Part shown: piece after piece, positions 1 through 7,366 of the stretch
How the letters are laid out: each line of letters begins with the position of its first letter
Numbering within the stretch: position 1 is the first letter of the stretch
From: Planctomycetota bacterium
GTDB lineage: Bacteria > Planctomycetota > UBA1135 > UBA2386
Assembly: GCA_020425915.1 (NCBI GenBank)
Contig: JAGQQZ010000153.1
Span: 1 to 12,439, forward strand
Direction of reading: 5' to 3'
Length of the DNA: 12,439 nucleotides
Program-made: the position numbers and the translations under genes
The notes under the pieces: model-generated
Databases searched by the model: none
What the model saw: only the letters and a program-made list of their open reading frames with translations
Told to the model about the DNA's origin: nothing

Positions 1-197
1 CGCGAAGGTGACGGGGCAAACGGGGGGAGTCCCCGCGTCTTGCCTTCGATCCCGAGCGCTCGCGAGCCAACCGCACCGACACGTCGGACCACGGACTCAT
101 CGAAACCACGCCAGATCAGGAAGTGCGAGCCTTCGAGTCATCGGGCACGTAACTTGCGAGCCGATCTGCGTACCCCGTCCGCACGCGACGCTCTGCC
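1..197. other. Non-coding stretch upstream of the redox cluster
   Basis: I see no convincing gene here. One forward frame stays open from base 1 to a TGA at 199-201 that overlaps the next ATG, but its codons have only about 65% G/C in third position and encode a Ser/Arg/Pro/Thr-rich string, unlike the neighbours. Bases 3-48 can form an imperfect hairpin: CGAAGG at 3-8 pairs with CCTTCG at 43-48, with partial GC pairing inside. It could be the end of an upstream unit. No recognisable -35/-10 pair or Shine-Dalgarno sequence precedes the ATG at 198. A promoter for the cluster would be expected here but cannot be pinpointed. Confidence 0.45.
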
Positions 198-1601
198 ATG
201 AATGCTCCAAGAAGTGGTGGGACCCTCCGCCGCATCCACCTCCTGATTCGTTCGAACTGGATCTCGTCGCTCGGCGCCGCGCTGATGACGATCGCCGTCC
301 TCGCGTTCGCGACCGCCTGGGTCGCCCACGCGTTCGGCAAGTTCCAGGGCCCGTACGTCGGGATCCTGGTCCTGATCGTGCTGCCCGCGGTCTTCGTGCT
401 CGGATTGATCTGTGTGCCGGCCGGATTGTTCCTCTATCGCAAGCAGCTCAACGCACGGGTCGAAGCGCTCGCCGACCGGCCGCTCTACCTCGCGCGAGCC
501 GTCGCGGTGATCACGCTGATCAACTTCGCGGCGCTCGGGACCGCTGGCTACGGCGGCTCGGCCTACATGAACTCGACCCAGTTCTGCGGCATGGCGTGCC
601 ACACGGCGATGGAGCCCGAGTTCGTGTCGTACCAGCGTTCGCCCCACAAGCGCGTCGACTGCGTGCACTGTCACATCGGCCCGGGCACCGAGAGCTTCGT
701 GAAGGCCAAGCTCAACGGCCTGTCCCAGCTCTACCACTTCGTGCGCGACGACTGGCACCGGCCGATTCCGACCCCGGTCGAGAACCTGCGGCCCGCCGAC
801 GAGATCTGCGGCGAGTGCCACGATCCCGAGAAGTACCTCGGCACACAGCTGCTGGTGCGTCCGCGCTACCGCGAGGACGATGACGTGACGCCGTACGTCA
901 ACGTCCTGCTGATGCGACGCGGCGGCACGCGGCCCGACGGCAAGTCGGTCGGGATCCACTGGCACGTCCACCCCGACGCCAGGGTCGAGTACATCGCGAC
1001 CGACGAACGCCGCGAGCACATCCCGTGGATGCGAGTCACCTATGCGGACGGCAGCGAGCGCGTGTTTGCCGCGGACGGAGTCGCCCACGACGATCCGCCG
1101 GAGGGTGAATTGCGGCGGATGGATTGCAACGACTGCCACAACCGGATCGGACACGAGTTCGAGCGCCCCGAAGACGCCGTCGACGAGGCGATCGCGGTCG
1201 GCCTGATCTCCAGACGATTGCCGGCGATCAAGCGGCTCGCGCTCGAGGCGCTGCGCACCGAGTGGACGCGCGACGGTGCGGCCGACGGGATCCGCCAGCA
1301 GCTCCAGAGCCACTACGCGTCGAACGGTTCGTTGGACGAGTCGACCCGGCAGCTGCTCGAAGGCGCGACCGAGCAGATCGCGGCGATCTGGCAGCGCAAC
1401 GTCTACCCCGAACGCAAGGTCGGTTGGAACGCGTATCCGGCGCTCGACACGCACTTCGGCTGTTTCCGTTGTCACGACGACCAGCACCGTGATCGTGCCG
1501 GTCGTGTCGTCCCGCAGACCTGCGACAACTGCCACGTCGTGCTGAGCGAGGAAGAGGAGAATCCCGCGATCCTCGACGCGCTCGGACTCAGGCGGCGCTG
1601 A
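198..1601 (+). CDS. NapC/NirT-type inner-membrane multiheme cytochrome c (six heme motifs), putative quinol dehydrogenase
   Basis: A 467-residue membrane cytochrome that probably takes electrons from the quinol pool and passes them to periplasmic cytochromes. Three hydrophobic segments are visible, at about residues 21-45, 52-80 and 97-119, followed by a periplasmic heme domain. The first heme site, at C130, is CGMACH (CX3CH) followed by the Met-Pro-Glu context typical of NapC/NrfH-like first hemes. Five CXXCH motifs follow, at about C155, C204, C310, C422 and C442. NapC and NrfH normally have one helix and four hemes in under 200 residues, so this is an extended form. Three helices plus extra hemes resemble the Geobacter inner-membrane cytochrome ImcH, but I cannot claim orthology. 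The start at 198 puts a short basic N-terminus before the Asn-Trp-Ile-Ser that opens helix 1, as is usual in the family; no clear Shine-Dalgarno is present. The next gene begins 10 nt after the stop, so they are probably co-transcribed. Confidence 0.88.
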   Translation: MNAPRSGGTLRRIHLLIRSNWISSLGAALMTIAVLAFATAWVAHAFGKFQGPYVGILVLIVLPAVFVLGLICVPAGLFLYRKQLNARVEALADRPLYLARAVAVITLINFAALGTAGYGGSAYMNSTQFCGMACHTAMEPEFVSYQRSPHKRVDCVHCHIGPGTESFVKAKLNGLSQLYHFVRDDWHRPIPTPVENLRPADEICGECHDPEKYLGTQLLVRPRYREDDDVTPYVNVLLMRRGGTRPDGKSVGIHWHVHPDARVEYIATDERREHIPWMRVTYADGSERVFAADGVAHDDPPEGELRRMDCNDCHNRIGHEFERPEDAVDEAIAVGLISRRLPAIKRLALEALRTEWTRDGAADGIRQQLQSHYASNGSLDESTRQLLEGATEQIAAIWQRNVYPERKVGWNAYPALDTHFGCFRCHDDQHRDRAGRVVPQTCDNCHVVLSEEEENPAILDALGLRRR

Positions 1602-1611
1602 GAGGCGATCG

Positions 1612-3342
1612 ATGCTTCGCAGATCGACGGCGACCGTGCTGGCCTTCGCCTGGGGCGCGCTCTCGAGCGTCGCCGGAACGGCGATGGCGCAGGACCGACC
1701 GACGAGTCGGCCGGCGAGTCGCCCGTCACGCGAGGAACCCGTCGACGAGACCGAGACTGCTGCCGAACTCCTGAAGAAGCTGCTCGGACTGAAGCCGGTC
1801 GAGTCGCGACCGACCGACACGCAGCGCTCGGTCGACGTCCGACCCCATCCCCAGGACCCGCACCCGACGACCAAGCCCGAGCCCGGAACCACACCGGAGC
1901 CGGAACCCGGCGCGCGACCCCAGGAGCCGCAGCCACAGCAACCGCAACAGCCGACCGAACCGCGAGTCGAGGACGACACCGAGCGCGCGGCGCGACTGCT
2001 GCGCGAACTGCTCGGCGCCGATCGTGCGCCACGCGTGCCCGGCGTCACCGAGCCCGATCGTCCGGCGGTCGACGAGATCCCCGGTGGCTTGGCACCGGAC
2101 CCGCGGGTCTTCCCCGTGCACGGCTCGGTCGCCTGGCGATTCCGATCGCGTCGCACGGCGCGCGGGGACGAGTCCGACCGTGACTTCGTCGCGTTCGTCT
2201 CGCTCGATCTCGGCGACGAGGATCGGAACTCGTGGACGGCGCACTTCGCCGGGCGGGGATACCTCGACACCGATCGGAACGAGGCCAGCGACACGCTGAA
2301 CGGAATCGACGAGACCTTCGGTTCGAAGGCCAACGCCCGGGTCTACGACGCCTGGATCGGGCTGCACGAGGTGCCGGGGTTCGAGGTGGTGCGGCTCGGT
2401 CGGCAGACCATGTGGGAGACCCCGGAGATCGTCTACCTCGACGGCGTGCGTCTCGAGACCGAACGATTCGGTCGGGCCAAGTGGTGGGGGGGCGTGCACG
2501 CCGGCGTCCCGACCCACCTCTACGAGACGACGGCGGACGGTGACTTCCTCGTCGGCACGGCGATCGGTTGCGAGCCCTGGCGCGGCGGGCGGCTGCGATT
2601 CGATTCGCTCCACGTGTCCGACCAGCGCGGGTCGATCGATCAGCACGACGACCTGTTCGGGCTCGCTTGGTGGCAACGCCTCGGGCGCTTCGGAACCTTG
2701 CAGGCGCGGCACACCTGGCTCGACGGTGAGGCGCGGGACCTGGAACTCCGAACGCACCTCGCGCCGATCGACGACGGCCCGGACTTCGACGTCACCTATC
2801 GCGAACTGCTGACGACCCAGCGCGTGAACACGACGGAGTTGGATCCGTTCTCCGCTTCCGCATTCGACGAGCGGCCGTACCGCCAACTCGGCGTGCGCGT
2901 CGGCCAGCCGATCGGTGAGGACTACTACGCCTCGGGCGGCGTCGACGTGCGGCGGCTCAGGGATTCCAGCGACGAGGGGGCGTTCAACCGCGAGTTCGAA
3001 CGGGTGTTCCTGACGGCGTCGGCGGAAGATCTGTTGGACGAATCGGTCACGCTCAGCGTGACCGGCGAGCTGTGGAACAGCGACGGGGAAGACACCGAGA
3101 GCGTGTCGGGTGACGTTCGGTGGGCGTTCTCACCGCGCTGGACCGCGCGCGCGGGCAGCAGCTACTACCTCTACCGATACGACTCGTTCACGAACCGGGA
3201 ACGCGACCACGTCCGCGTGTACGAGTTCCGGCTGGATCACCGACCGACCGAGTCGCTGCGGTTCGATGCGCGCTACGAGTACGAGCGCGCGGACTTCGAC
3301 GAGTTCCACACGCTCAAGGTGGGGATGACATGGACGTTCTGA
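1612..3342 (+). CDS. Outer-membrane beta-barrel protein, putative porin of a porin-cytochrome conduit
   Basis: A 576-residue protein with a signal peptide (basic Leu-Arg-Arg start, hydrophobic stretch, likely cleavage after Ala-Met-Ala at residue 26). Residues 27-170 are a low-complexity extension rich in Pro, Glu, Arg and Ser that carries two copies of a 15-residue helical motif. From about residue 171 to the end, alternating polar and aromatic strands with Asp-rich turns (for example Gly-Arg-Gln at about 263, then Leu-Asp-Gly) look like a porin barrel, and the chain ends in Trp-Thr-Phe, the terminal Phe being typical of outer-membrane proteins. A Shine-Dalgarno GAGG at 1602-1605 lies 6 nt before the ATG. 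It sits between three cytochrome genes, so it may be the sleeve that lets a heme chain cross the outer membrane, as MtrB and OmbB do. It lacks the N-terminal CXXC of Shewanella MtrB and I see no close MtrB signature, so an unrelated porin remains possible. Confidence 0.75.
   Translation: MLRRSTATVLAFAWGALSSVAGTAMAQDRPTSRPASRPSREEPVDETETAAELLKKLLGLKPVESRPTDTQRSVDVRPHPQDPHPTTKPEPGTTPEPEPGARPQEPQPQQPQQPTEPRVEDDTERAARLLRELLGADRAPRVPGVTEPDRPAVDEIPGGLAPDPRVFPVHGSVAWRFRSRRTARGDESDRDFVAFVSLDLGDEDRNSWTAHFAGRGYLDTDRNEASDTLNGIDETFGSKANARVYDAWIGLHEVPGFEVVRLGRQTMWETPEIVYLDGVRLETERFGRAKWWGGVHAGVPTHLYETTADGDFLVGTAIGCEPWRGGRLRFDSLHVSDQRGSIDQHDDLFGLAWWQRLGRFGTLQARHTWLDGEARDLELRTHLAPIDDGPDFDVTYRELLTTQRVNTTELDPFSASAFDERPYRQLGVRVGQPIGEDYYASGGVDVRRLRDSSDEGAFNREFERVFLTASAEDLLDESVTLSVTGELWNSDGEDTESVSGDVRWAFSPRWTARAGSSYYLYRYDSFTNRERDHVRVYEFRLDHRPTESLRFDARYEYERADFDEFHTLKVGMTWTF
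1744..2016 (+). repeat. Two copies of a 15-residue Leu-Leu-x-x-Leu-Leu-Gly motif separated by a Pro/Glu-rich linker
   Basis: Residues 45-59 (1744-1788) and 121-135 (1972-2016) of the barrel protein match at 10 of 15 positions: Asp-x-Thr-Glu-x-Ala-Ala-x-Leu-Leu-x-x-Leu-Leu-Gly. Each would fold as an amphipathic helix. The 61 residues between them are dominated by Pro, Glu, Gln, Thr and Arg. The codons of the two copies differ, so the duplication is old or kept by selection on the protein. The placement just after the signal peptide would put both copies in the periplasm. Confidence 0.8.
3316..3324 (+). promoter_or_regulatory. Ribosome binding site that fixes the start of the 13-heme lipoprotein
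   Basis: AAGGTGGGG lies at 3316-3324, 5 nt before the ATG at 3330 and inside the last codons of the barrel gene. The reading frame stays open upstream to 3120, but only a start at 3330 gives a lipoprotein signal sequence. The two genes therefore overlap by 13 nt and are likely translationally coupled. Confidence 0.65.
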
Positions 3343-4358
3343 CCCGGCTCCGACACTCGCGCGTCCTCGTCGTCGGGCTGGCGGCGTCGCTGCTCGTGAC
3401 CGTGACCTCCTGCCTCGTGTGGGAGCCGATGCCGGGGTCGTCGTCCCGGTTCGACCACTACGTTCACGTCGTCGAGCGGAAGCTCACCTGCGAGTTCTGT
3501 CACGCGACCGCCGAGGTCGCGGCGGGTGCCGGCATGCCGACGCCCGAACTCTGCGCGCCGTGTCACGACGAACTCGACGCCGAGCGCGCACCGGACGACG
3601 GGATCGCGATGCTGTTCGACGAGTCGCACCGATTCGTTCGGAGCCCCGTGGCCGACCTGCCCGACGACGTCCGGTTCTCGCACCGCGCGCACGTCGGCGC
3701 CGCGGGCGTGGCCTGCGACGCCTGCCACGGCGAGACGGGTCGATCCCATCGGTTGGGGGCGGACGCCTCGGTCGGCAAGGACGCGTGCATGGGCTGCCAC
3801 GCGGATTCGGGCTTCTCGAACGACTGCGCCGCGTGCCACGACCGGATCGACCGGAACTGGGCGCCACCGAGCCACGCGCCGCGCTGGATCGAGGGTCACG
3901 GCCCGGTCGTACGATTCGGCGACGGCTCGAGTTCGAACCGTTGTGAACTCTGTCACAAACGAGAGTCGGACTGTCAACAATGCCACCAGGAGACGGCGCC
4001 GCGGGACCACACCAACCACTGGCGGCGCCGCGGCCACGGATTGACGGTTTCGCTCGACCGCGCACGGTGCGATGTCTGCCACCGGACCGACTTCTGCTCC
4101 CGGTGCCACGAGGTGACCGAGCCGATGAACCACACGGCCGGCTTCGGCGGCGCCACCGCCCGGCACTGCACGCAGTGCCATTTCCCCCTCCAGGACAACG
4201 GATGCGCCACCTGCCACCGCTCGACCCCGAGCCACGACCTCGCGACTCCGTTGCCACCGGGCCATAACGCGGGCGCGAACTGTCGACAGTGTCACGGGCT
4301 CAGCGAGCCGCTACCGCATCCGGACGGCGGGCACTTGTGCATCACCTGTCATCGATGA
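3330..4358 (+). CDS. Multiheme cytochrome c lipoprotein with 13 CXXCH motifs
   Basis: A 342-residue secreted cytochrome, probably the electron carrier between the inner-membrane cytochrome and the outer membrane, or the heme plug of the porin. The N-terminus is a lipoprotein signal: a hydrophobic run to Val-Thr-Ser-Cys with the lipidated Cys at residue 28. Thirteen CXXCH motifs run from C54 to C337, about one per 24 residues of mature protein, leaving little room for anything but hemes. Near the N-terminus, Phe-Asp-His-x-x-x-His and Phe-Ser-His-Arg-Ala-His precede heme motifs, the distal His pattern of cytochrome c7/c3-type modules. For comparison, MtrA of Shewanella has 10 hemes in about 330 residues and is not a lipoprotein. 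The last residue is Arg directly after the final heme motif, so the protein ends on a heme. Its position between the barrel gene and the surface cytochrome gene supports an MtrA-like or OmaB-like role; that part is inference. Confidence 0.87.
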   Translation: MDVLTRLRHSRVLVVGLAASLLVTVTSCLVWEPMPGSSSRFDHYVHVVERKLTCEFCHATAEVAAGAGMPTPELCAPCHDELDAERAPDDGIAMLFDESHRFVRSPVADLPDDVRFSHRAHVGAAGVACDACHGETGRSHRLGADASVGKDACMGCHADSGFSNDCAACHDRIDRNWAPPSHAPRWIEGHGPVVRFGDGSSSNRCELCHKRESDCQQCHQETAPRDHTNHWRRRGHGLTVSLDRARCDVCHRTDFCSRCHEVTEPMNHTAGFGGATARHCTQCHFPLQDNGCATCHRSTPSHDLATPLPPGHNAGANCRQCHGLSEPLPHPDGGHLCITCHR

Positions 4359-4361
4359 AGA

Positions 4362-4379
4362 TTGTCATCCTTCCGTCAT
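4362..4379 (+). promoter_or_regulatory. Pho-box-like direct repeat before the decaheme cytochrome gene
   Basis: The 46-nt gap holds TTGTCAT (4362-4368), four bases, then CCGTCAT (4373-4379): two 7-mers at an 11-bp period. This is the geometry of the PhoB box, which has CTGTCAT-like repeats with a 4-bp spacer, and each 7-mer differs from CTGTCAT at one position. It starts 43 nt upstream of the ATG at 4405. It could be an operator for an OmpR/PhoB-type regulator. No convincing -10 element follows at the right distance, so it may also be chance or another motif. Confidence 0.35.
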
Positions 4380-4404
4380 TTTCGGACCGGATGTTGCAAC
4401 GTTG

Positions 4405-7251
4405 ATGGCCATGTTCCCCTTCGTCCCCCCGATCGTGCGACAGTTCTCCGTCGCTTCCCTCTTCATCGCAGCCGGGCTGACGATGGCCGCTTGCAGCAGT
4501 AGCGGCGGCGGCTCGAGCGTGTCCGAGTTGCGACCCGACCCCAACCTCGCCCCGGGCGCGACACCCCCTGGCCTCGTGATCGAGATCGAGGCCGTCGAAG
4601 GTGGCAGTGTGCCCGGGACCGGCGCGTTCCGGCCGGGCGACACCCTATCCGTTCGGTTCTCCGTCAAGCAGGACGACGGCCAACGGATCGCGCTCGATGC
4701 TCTCGATCGCGGCAACATCATGATTTCCGGGCCGACGTTCAACTACCACCGCGTCGTCGAGTCGATCAGCGACTTGCGCGATCGCGCGGTCAAGAACTCG
4801 GACGGCACCTACACCTACAAGTTCGCGAGCCCGTTGCCGGCCACCTACATGGCGCCGCTCAACGACACCGACGCGATCACGCTCGGCGAGATGACCGGTG
4901 AGGCCTTGCTGGACGGCACCTACACGGTCGGCATCGAAGCGCGGAAGGAATACATGACCGCGGCTGGCGAGTCGGTCCGCGATCCGGGCAACACGACGGC
5001 CGACTTCCTGGTCGGCGGCGCGTCGACGTTGCAGCCGCGCGAGGTCGTGACCCTCGCCCACTGCAACCGGTGCCACGGCGAGCTCTCGGTCCACGGTGAC
5101 AACCGGAACAAGATCGGCAACTGCTTGCTGTGTCACACGACCGGAGCCGAGGACAAGAACGTCGCGGCCGCCGCGGGTGGCACGCCGGGCGTGTCGATCG
5201 ACTTCAAGGTCATGATCCACAAGATCCACAGCGGGAAGCACCTGCCGTCGGTCCTCGGCGTGACCACGAAGGCGGACGGCTCGCGCGACTACACCGCGAC
5301 CCCGAAGCCCTACGAGATCGTCGGACATGGCAACAGCGTGAACGACTTCTCGCACATCGCGTTGCCGGTGTGGCCGAGCCTCGAGGCCCCGACCCTGCGC
5401 GACTCCGGTTACACCGCCCTCGGTTCGACCGAGCGTGGGCTGGAGGACACGATGCGTTCGGCGCCGGTCTCCTGTGACAGCTGCCACGGTGACCCGGACG
5501 GCAGCGGCCCGATCGAGAAGCCTGCGCAGGGCGACCTCGCCTTCACGCAGCCGACGATCACCGCGTGCGCCTCGTGCCACGACGACTGGGTGCCGGAATT
5601 CCCGTACACCGCGAACATGCAGACGATGCCGGCGCAACGCGACGACTCGGCCTGCACGCAGTGCCACAAGGAAGCCGGCACGGCGCTCGACGTGGTCGAT
5701 GCGCACCGCCACCCGATGGTCGATCCGGCCACCGCTCCTGGCATCGTGTTCACGCTCGCGGCGCCGAACGGCGGCGCTGGAGTCGCGGTCGGTCAACCGA
5801 TCGAGGTCGCGTTCACGGTCGAGGACGACGCCGGCAACCCGGTGGCGCTGTCGGGCCTGAGCCGCTTCGAGTGCATCATCAACGGTCCGACCTCGAACCC
5901 GAACCTGCTCTACTTCGCCTCGCTGGCCGTCGACGCCTTCGGCGCCGGCCCGAACTACAGCGGCAAGCTGCCCGAGACCGTGCTCTACGAGAACCTCGGC
6001 GAGACCTTCCTGGGCGACATCGAGCAGTTCACGACGATGCGGGCTCCGCACTGGAACACCGCGAGTTACCCGACCTCGCTCTCGCTGGCGACGGCGACCG
6101 CGACGACCTCGTCGCTGATCGTCGAAGCGCCGCAGACTCAGAACTTCGTCGACGTCGCCGTCGGTCAGGGTTCGATGTTCGCGCGCGACGACTTCATCGC
6201 GGTCGGTGGCCTGGCCACCGGCGAGATCATGAAGATCCAGTTCGTCGACGGCGACCGCCTGTGGTTCTCGTCCCCCGCGACGCAGAGCTACAAGGCGAGC
6301 TTGGTGAAGACCCACGCTGCGGCGGAACCGGTCGTCAAGCTCGACCTGGCGGCGATCCCGTCCGGTGACTGGAGCTTCGTCGACGCGATGGCCGGCGTCA
6401 TCCAGGAAGGTTCTGACTTCGGTGACGGCTTCGTCGTCGCGACCTACACGACGGACTTCGTCGTCCCGGTCACCTACCGCGGCAGCCTGAACGACACCCC
6501 GTCGCTCGGCCAGCGCGATGGAGATTGGCGCGGCATGCACGTCGTCGACGGCACCTACACGATCGGGATGTATGCGAGCCGGTCGTTCAGTGTCGCGGCT
6601 CACGGTGAGTCGACCTCGTACCGCGAGGCGTCGAAGCCGACGACTCGGAACTTCCTGCTCGGCGCCGCGACCACGCTGGTCGCGAACGATCGCGTCGAGT
6701 CGGCCGAGGGCTGCTACAAGTGCCACGTCGACATCCAGTTCCACGGCGGCGGTCGTCGCGGCCTCGAGAACTGCCTGCTGTGCCACGGTATTGCCGGCGC
6801 CGAGGATCGTCCGCAGTACGTGGCGGCGAACGCACCGGAGACCCCGCGGACCTCGATCGAGTTCCGTCAGATGCTGCACCGGATCCACCACGGCAAGGAG
6901 CTCACCGACGCGAGCGACTACGTCGTGAACGGGTTCGGCTCGGGTTGGCCGAACAACTTCTCGGAGCACCGCTACGACGAAGTCGGCTTCCCGTACCTGC
7001 CGGCCGGCACTCGCAACTGCGCGGCCTGCCACGGCGATAGCGACGCCTGGTACGACCCGCGGAAGCGCGCGCACCCGGACGAGATCGACAACACCCAGGC
7101 CTGGACGCTGGCTTGCCTGTCCTGCCACAACGACGACCCCGCTCGCTTCCACGTCGAAGCGAACACCGCGCCGTCCGGTGGTGAGGCATGCGAGATCTGC
7201 CACGGCATCGGCGAGGCCCAGGACGTCCGCACGGTTCATAGCCTGCGCTGA
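4405..7251 (+). CDS. OmcA/MtrC-family decaheme c-type cytochrome, outer-membrane surface lipoprotein
   Basis: A 948-residue cytochrome of the type that delivers electrons to external acceptors such as metal oxides, flavins or partner cells. A lipoprotein signal ends at Met-Ala-Ala-Cys (C30), followed by a Ser/Gly linker. The layout matches OmcA/MtrC: beta domain (about 55-215), pentaheme domain (C220 to about 421, motifs CNRCH, CLLCH, CDSCH, CASCH, CTQCH), second beta domain (about 440-765), second pentaheme domain (C770 to about 933, motifs CYKCH, CLLCH, CAACH, CLSCH, CEICH). The two halves are related: Asp-Gly-Thr-Tyr-Thr precedes each heme domain at residues 170 and 715, and the first and second hemes of each half are spaced alike. 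I see no CX8C pair of the kind described in Shewanella MtrC. In-frame starts are TTG 4402, ATG 4405 and ATG 4411, none with a strong Shine-Dalgarno; I chose 4405. It is at the upper end of family size, mostly because of the larger second beta domain. Confidence 0.92.
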   Translation: MAMFPFVPPIVRQFSVASLFIAAGLTMAACSSSGGGSSVSELRPDPNLAPGATPPGLVIEIEAVEGGSVPGTGAFRPGDTLSVRFSVKQDDGQRIALDALDRGNIMISGPTFNYHRVVESISDLRDRAVKNSDGTYTYKFASPLPATYMAPLNDTDAITLGEMTGEALLDGTYTVGIEARKEYMTAAGESVRDPGNTTADFLVGGASTLQPREVVTLAHCNRCHGELSVHGDNRNKIGNCLLCHTTGAEDKNVAAAAGGTPGVSIDFKVMIHKIHSGKHLPSVLGVTTKADGSRDYTATPKPYEIVGHGNSVNDFSHIALPVWPSLEAPTLRDSGYTALGSTERGLEDTMRSAPVSCDSCHGDPDGSGPIEKPAQGDLAFTQPTITACASCHDDWVPEFPYTANMQTMPAQRDDSACTQCHKEAGTALDVVDAHRHPMVDPATAPGIVFTLAAPNGGAGVAVGQPIEVAFTVEDDAGNPVALSGLSRFECIINGPTSNPNLLYFASLAVDAFGAGPNYSGKLPETVLYENLGETFLGDIEQFTTMRAPHWNTASYPTSLSLATATATTSSLIVEAPQTQNFVDVAVGQGSMFARDDFIAVGGLATGEIMKIQFVDGDRLWFSSPATQSYKASLVKTHAAAEPVVKLDLAAIPSGDWSFVDAMAGVIQEGSDFGDGFVVATYTTDFVVPVTYRGSLNDTPSLGQRDGDWRGMHVVDGTYTIGMYASRSFSVAAHGESTSYREASKPTTRNFLLGAATTLVANDRVESAEGCYKCHVDIQFHGGGRRGLENCLLCHGIAGAEDRPQYVAANAPETPRTSIEFRQMLHRIHHGKELTDASDYVVNGFGSGWPNNFSEHRYDEVGFPYLPAGTRNCAACHGDSDAWYDPRKRAHPDEIDNTQAWTLACLSCHNDDPARFHVEANTAPSGGEACEICHGIGEAQDVRTVHSLR

Positions 7252-7261
7252 AGCGTCGAGA

Positions 7262-7286
7262 GGACGCCGCCCGCGGGGCGGCGTCC
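7262..7286 (+). terminator. Strong GC hairpin after the decaheme gene, probable terminator
   Basis: GGACGCCGCCC (7262-7272) and GGGCGGCGTCC (7276-7286) form a perfect 11-bp stem with a 3-nt loop, starting 10 nt after the TGA of the decaheme cytochrome. No T-run follows, so it is not a textbook intrinsic terminator; it could still terminate or protect the 3' end of the message, as U-tract-less hairpins are proposed to do in GC-rich genomes. Confidence 0.6.
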
Positions 7287-7302
7287 GTCCGATGCCACCG
7301 AA

Positions 7303-7341
7303 GAGCCACGATCGGAGTCAATGCGACCCTGATTGTGGCTC
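7303..7341 (+). other. 13-bp RNA hairpin in the intergenic region
   Basis: Bases 7303-7315 (GAGCCACGATCGG) pair with 7329-7341 (CTGATTGTGGCTC) over all 13 positions, two of them G-U on the + strand, around a 13-nt loop in which GTC and GAC could add an inner 3-bp stem. On the - strand the two wobble positions would be A-C mismatches, so the structure favours a + strand transcript. No T-run follows. It may be a second terminator-like element or part of the 5' leader of the substrate-binding protein gene. Confidence 0.45.
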
Positions 7342-7366
7342 GACGACTAGGGTGGCCATCGGGAGG

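Noticed and set aside
62..162. GCGAGCC three times upstream of the first gene (62, 125, 156)
   Set aside because: Short GC-rich 7-mers of this kind recur by chance at this base composition, and the spacing is irregular (63 and 31).
1..201. Open frame from base 1 to a TGA that overlaps the ATG at 198, as if an upstream gene ended here
   Set aside because: Third-position G/C is only about 65%, below that of the real genes, and the peptide is a Ser/Arg/Pro/Thr-rich string with no domain. A true gene end cannot be excluded, but the support is too weak.
138..2333. 731-residue open frame on the - strand
   Set aside because: It lies opposite the heme-motif-rich cytochrome and the barrel gene. Its composition (Arg, Val, Asp rich without domains) is that of an antisense frame in high-GC DNA.
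4346..4352. CTGTCAT as a third Pho-box half-site
   Set aside because: It is made by the Thr-Cys-His codons of the last heme motif, and its 16-bp distance does not fit the 11-bp period.
4645..7239. 864-residue open frame on the - strand
   Set aside because: It is fully antisense to the decaheme cytochrome and shows no signal, motif or domain.
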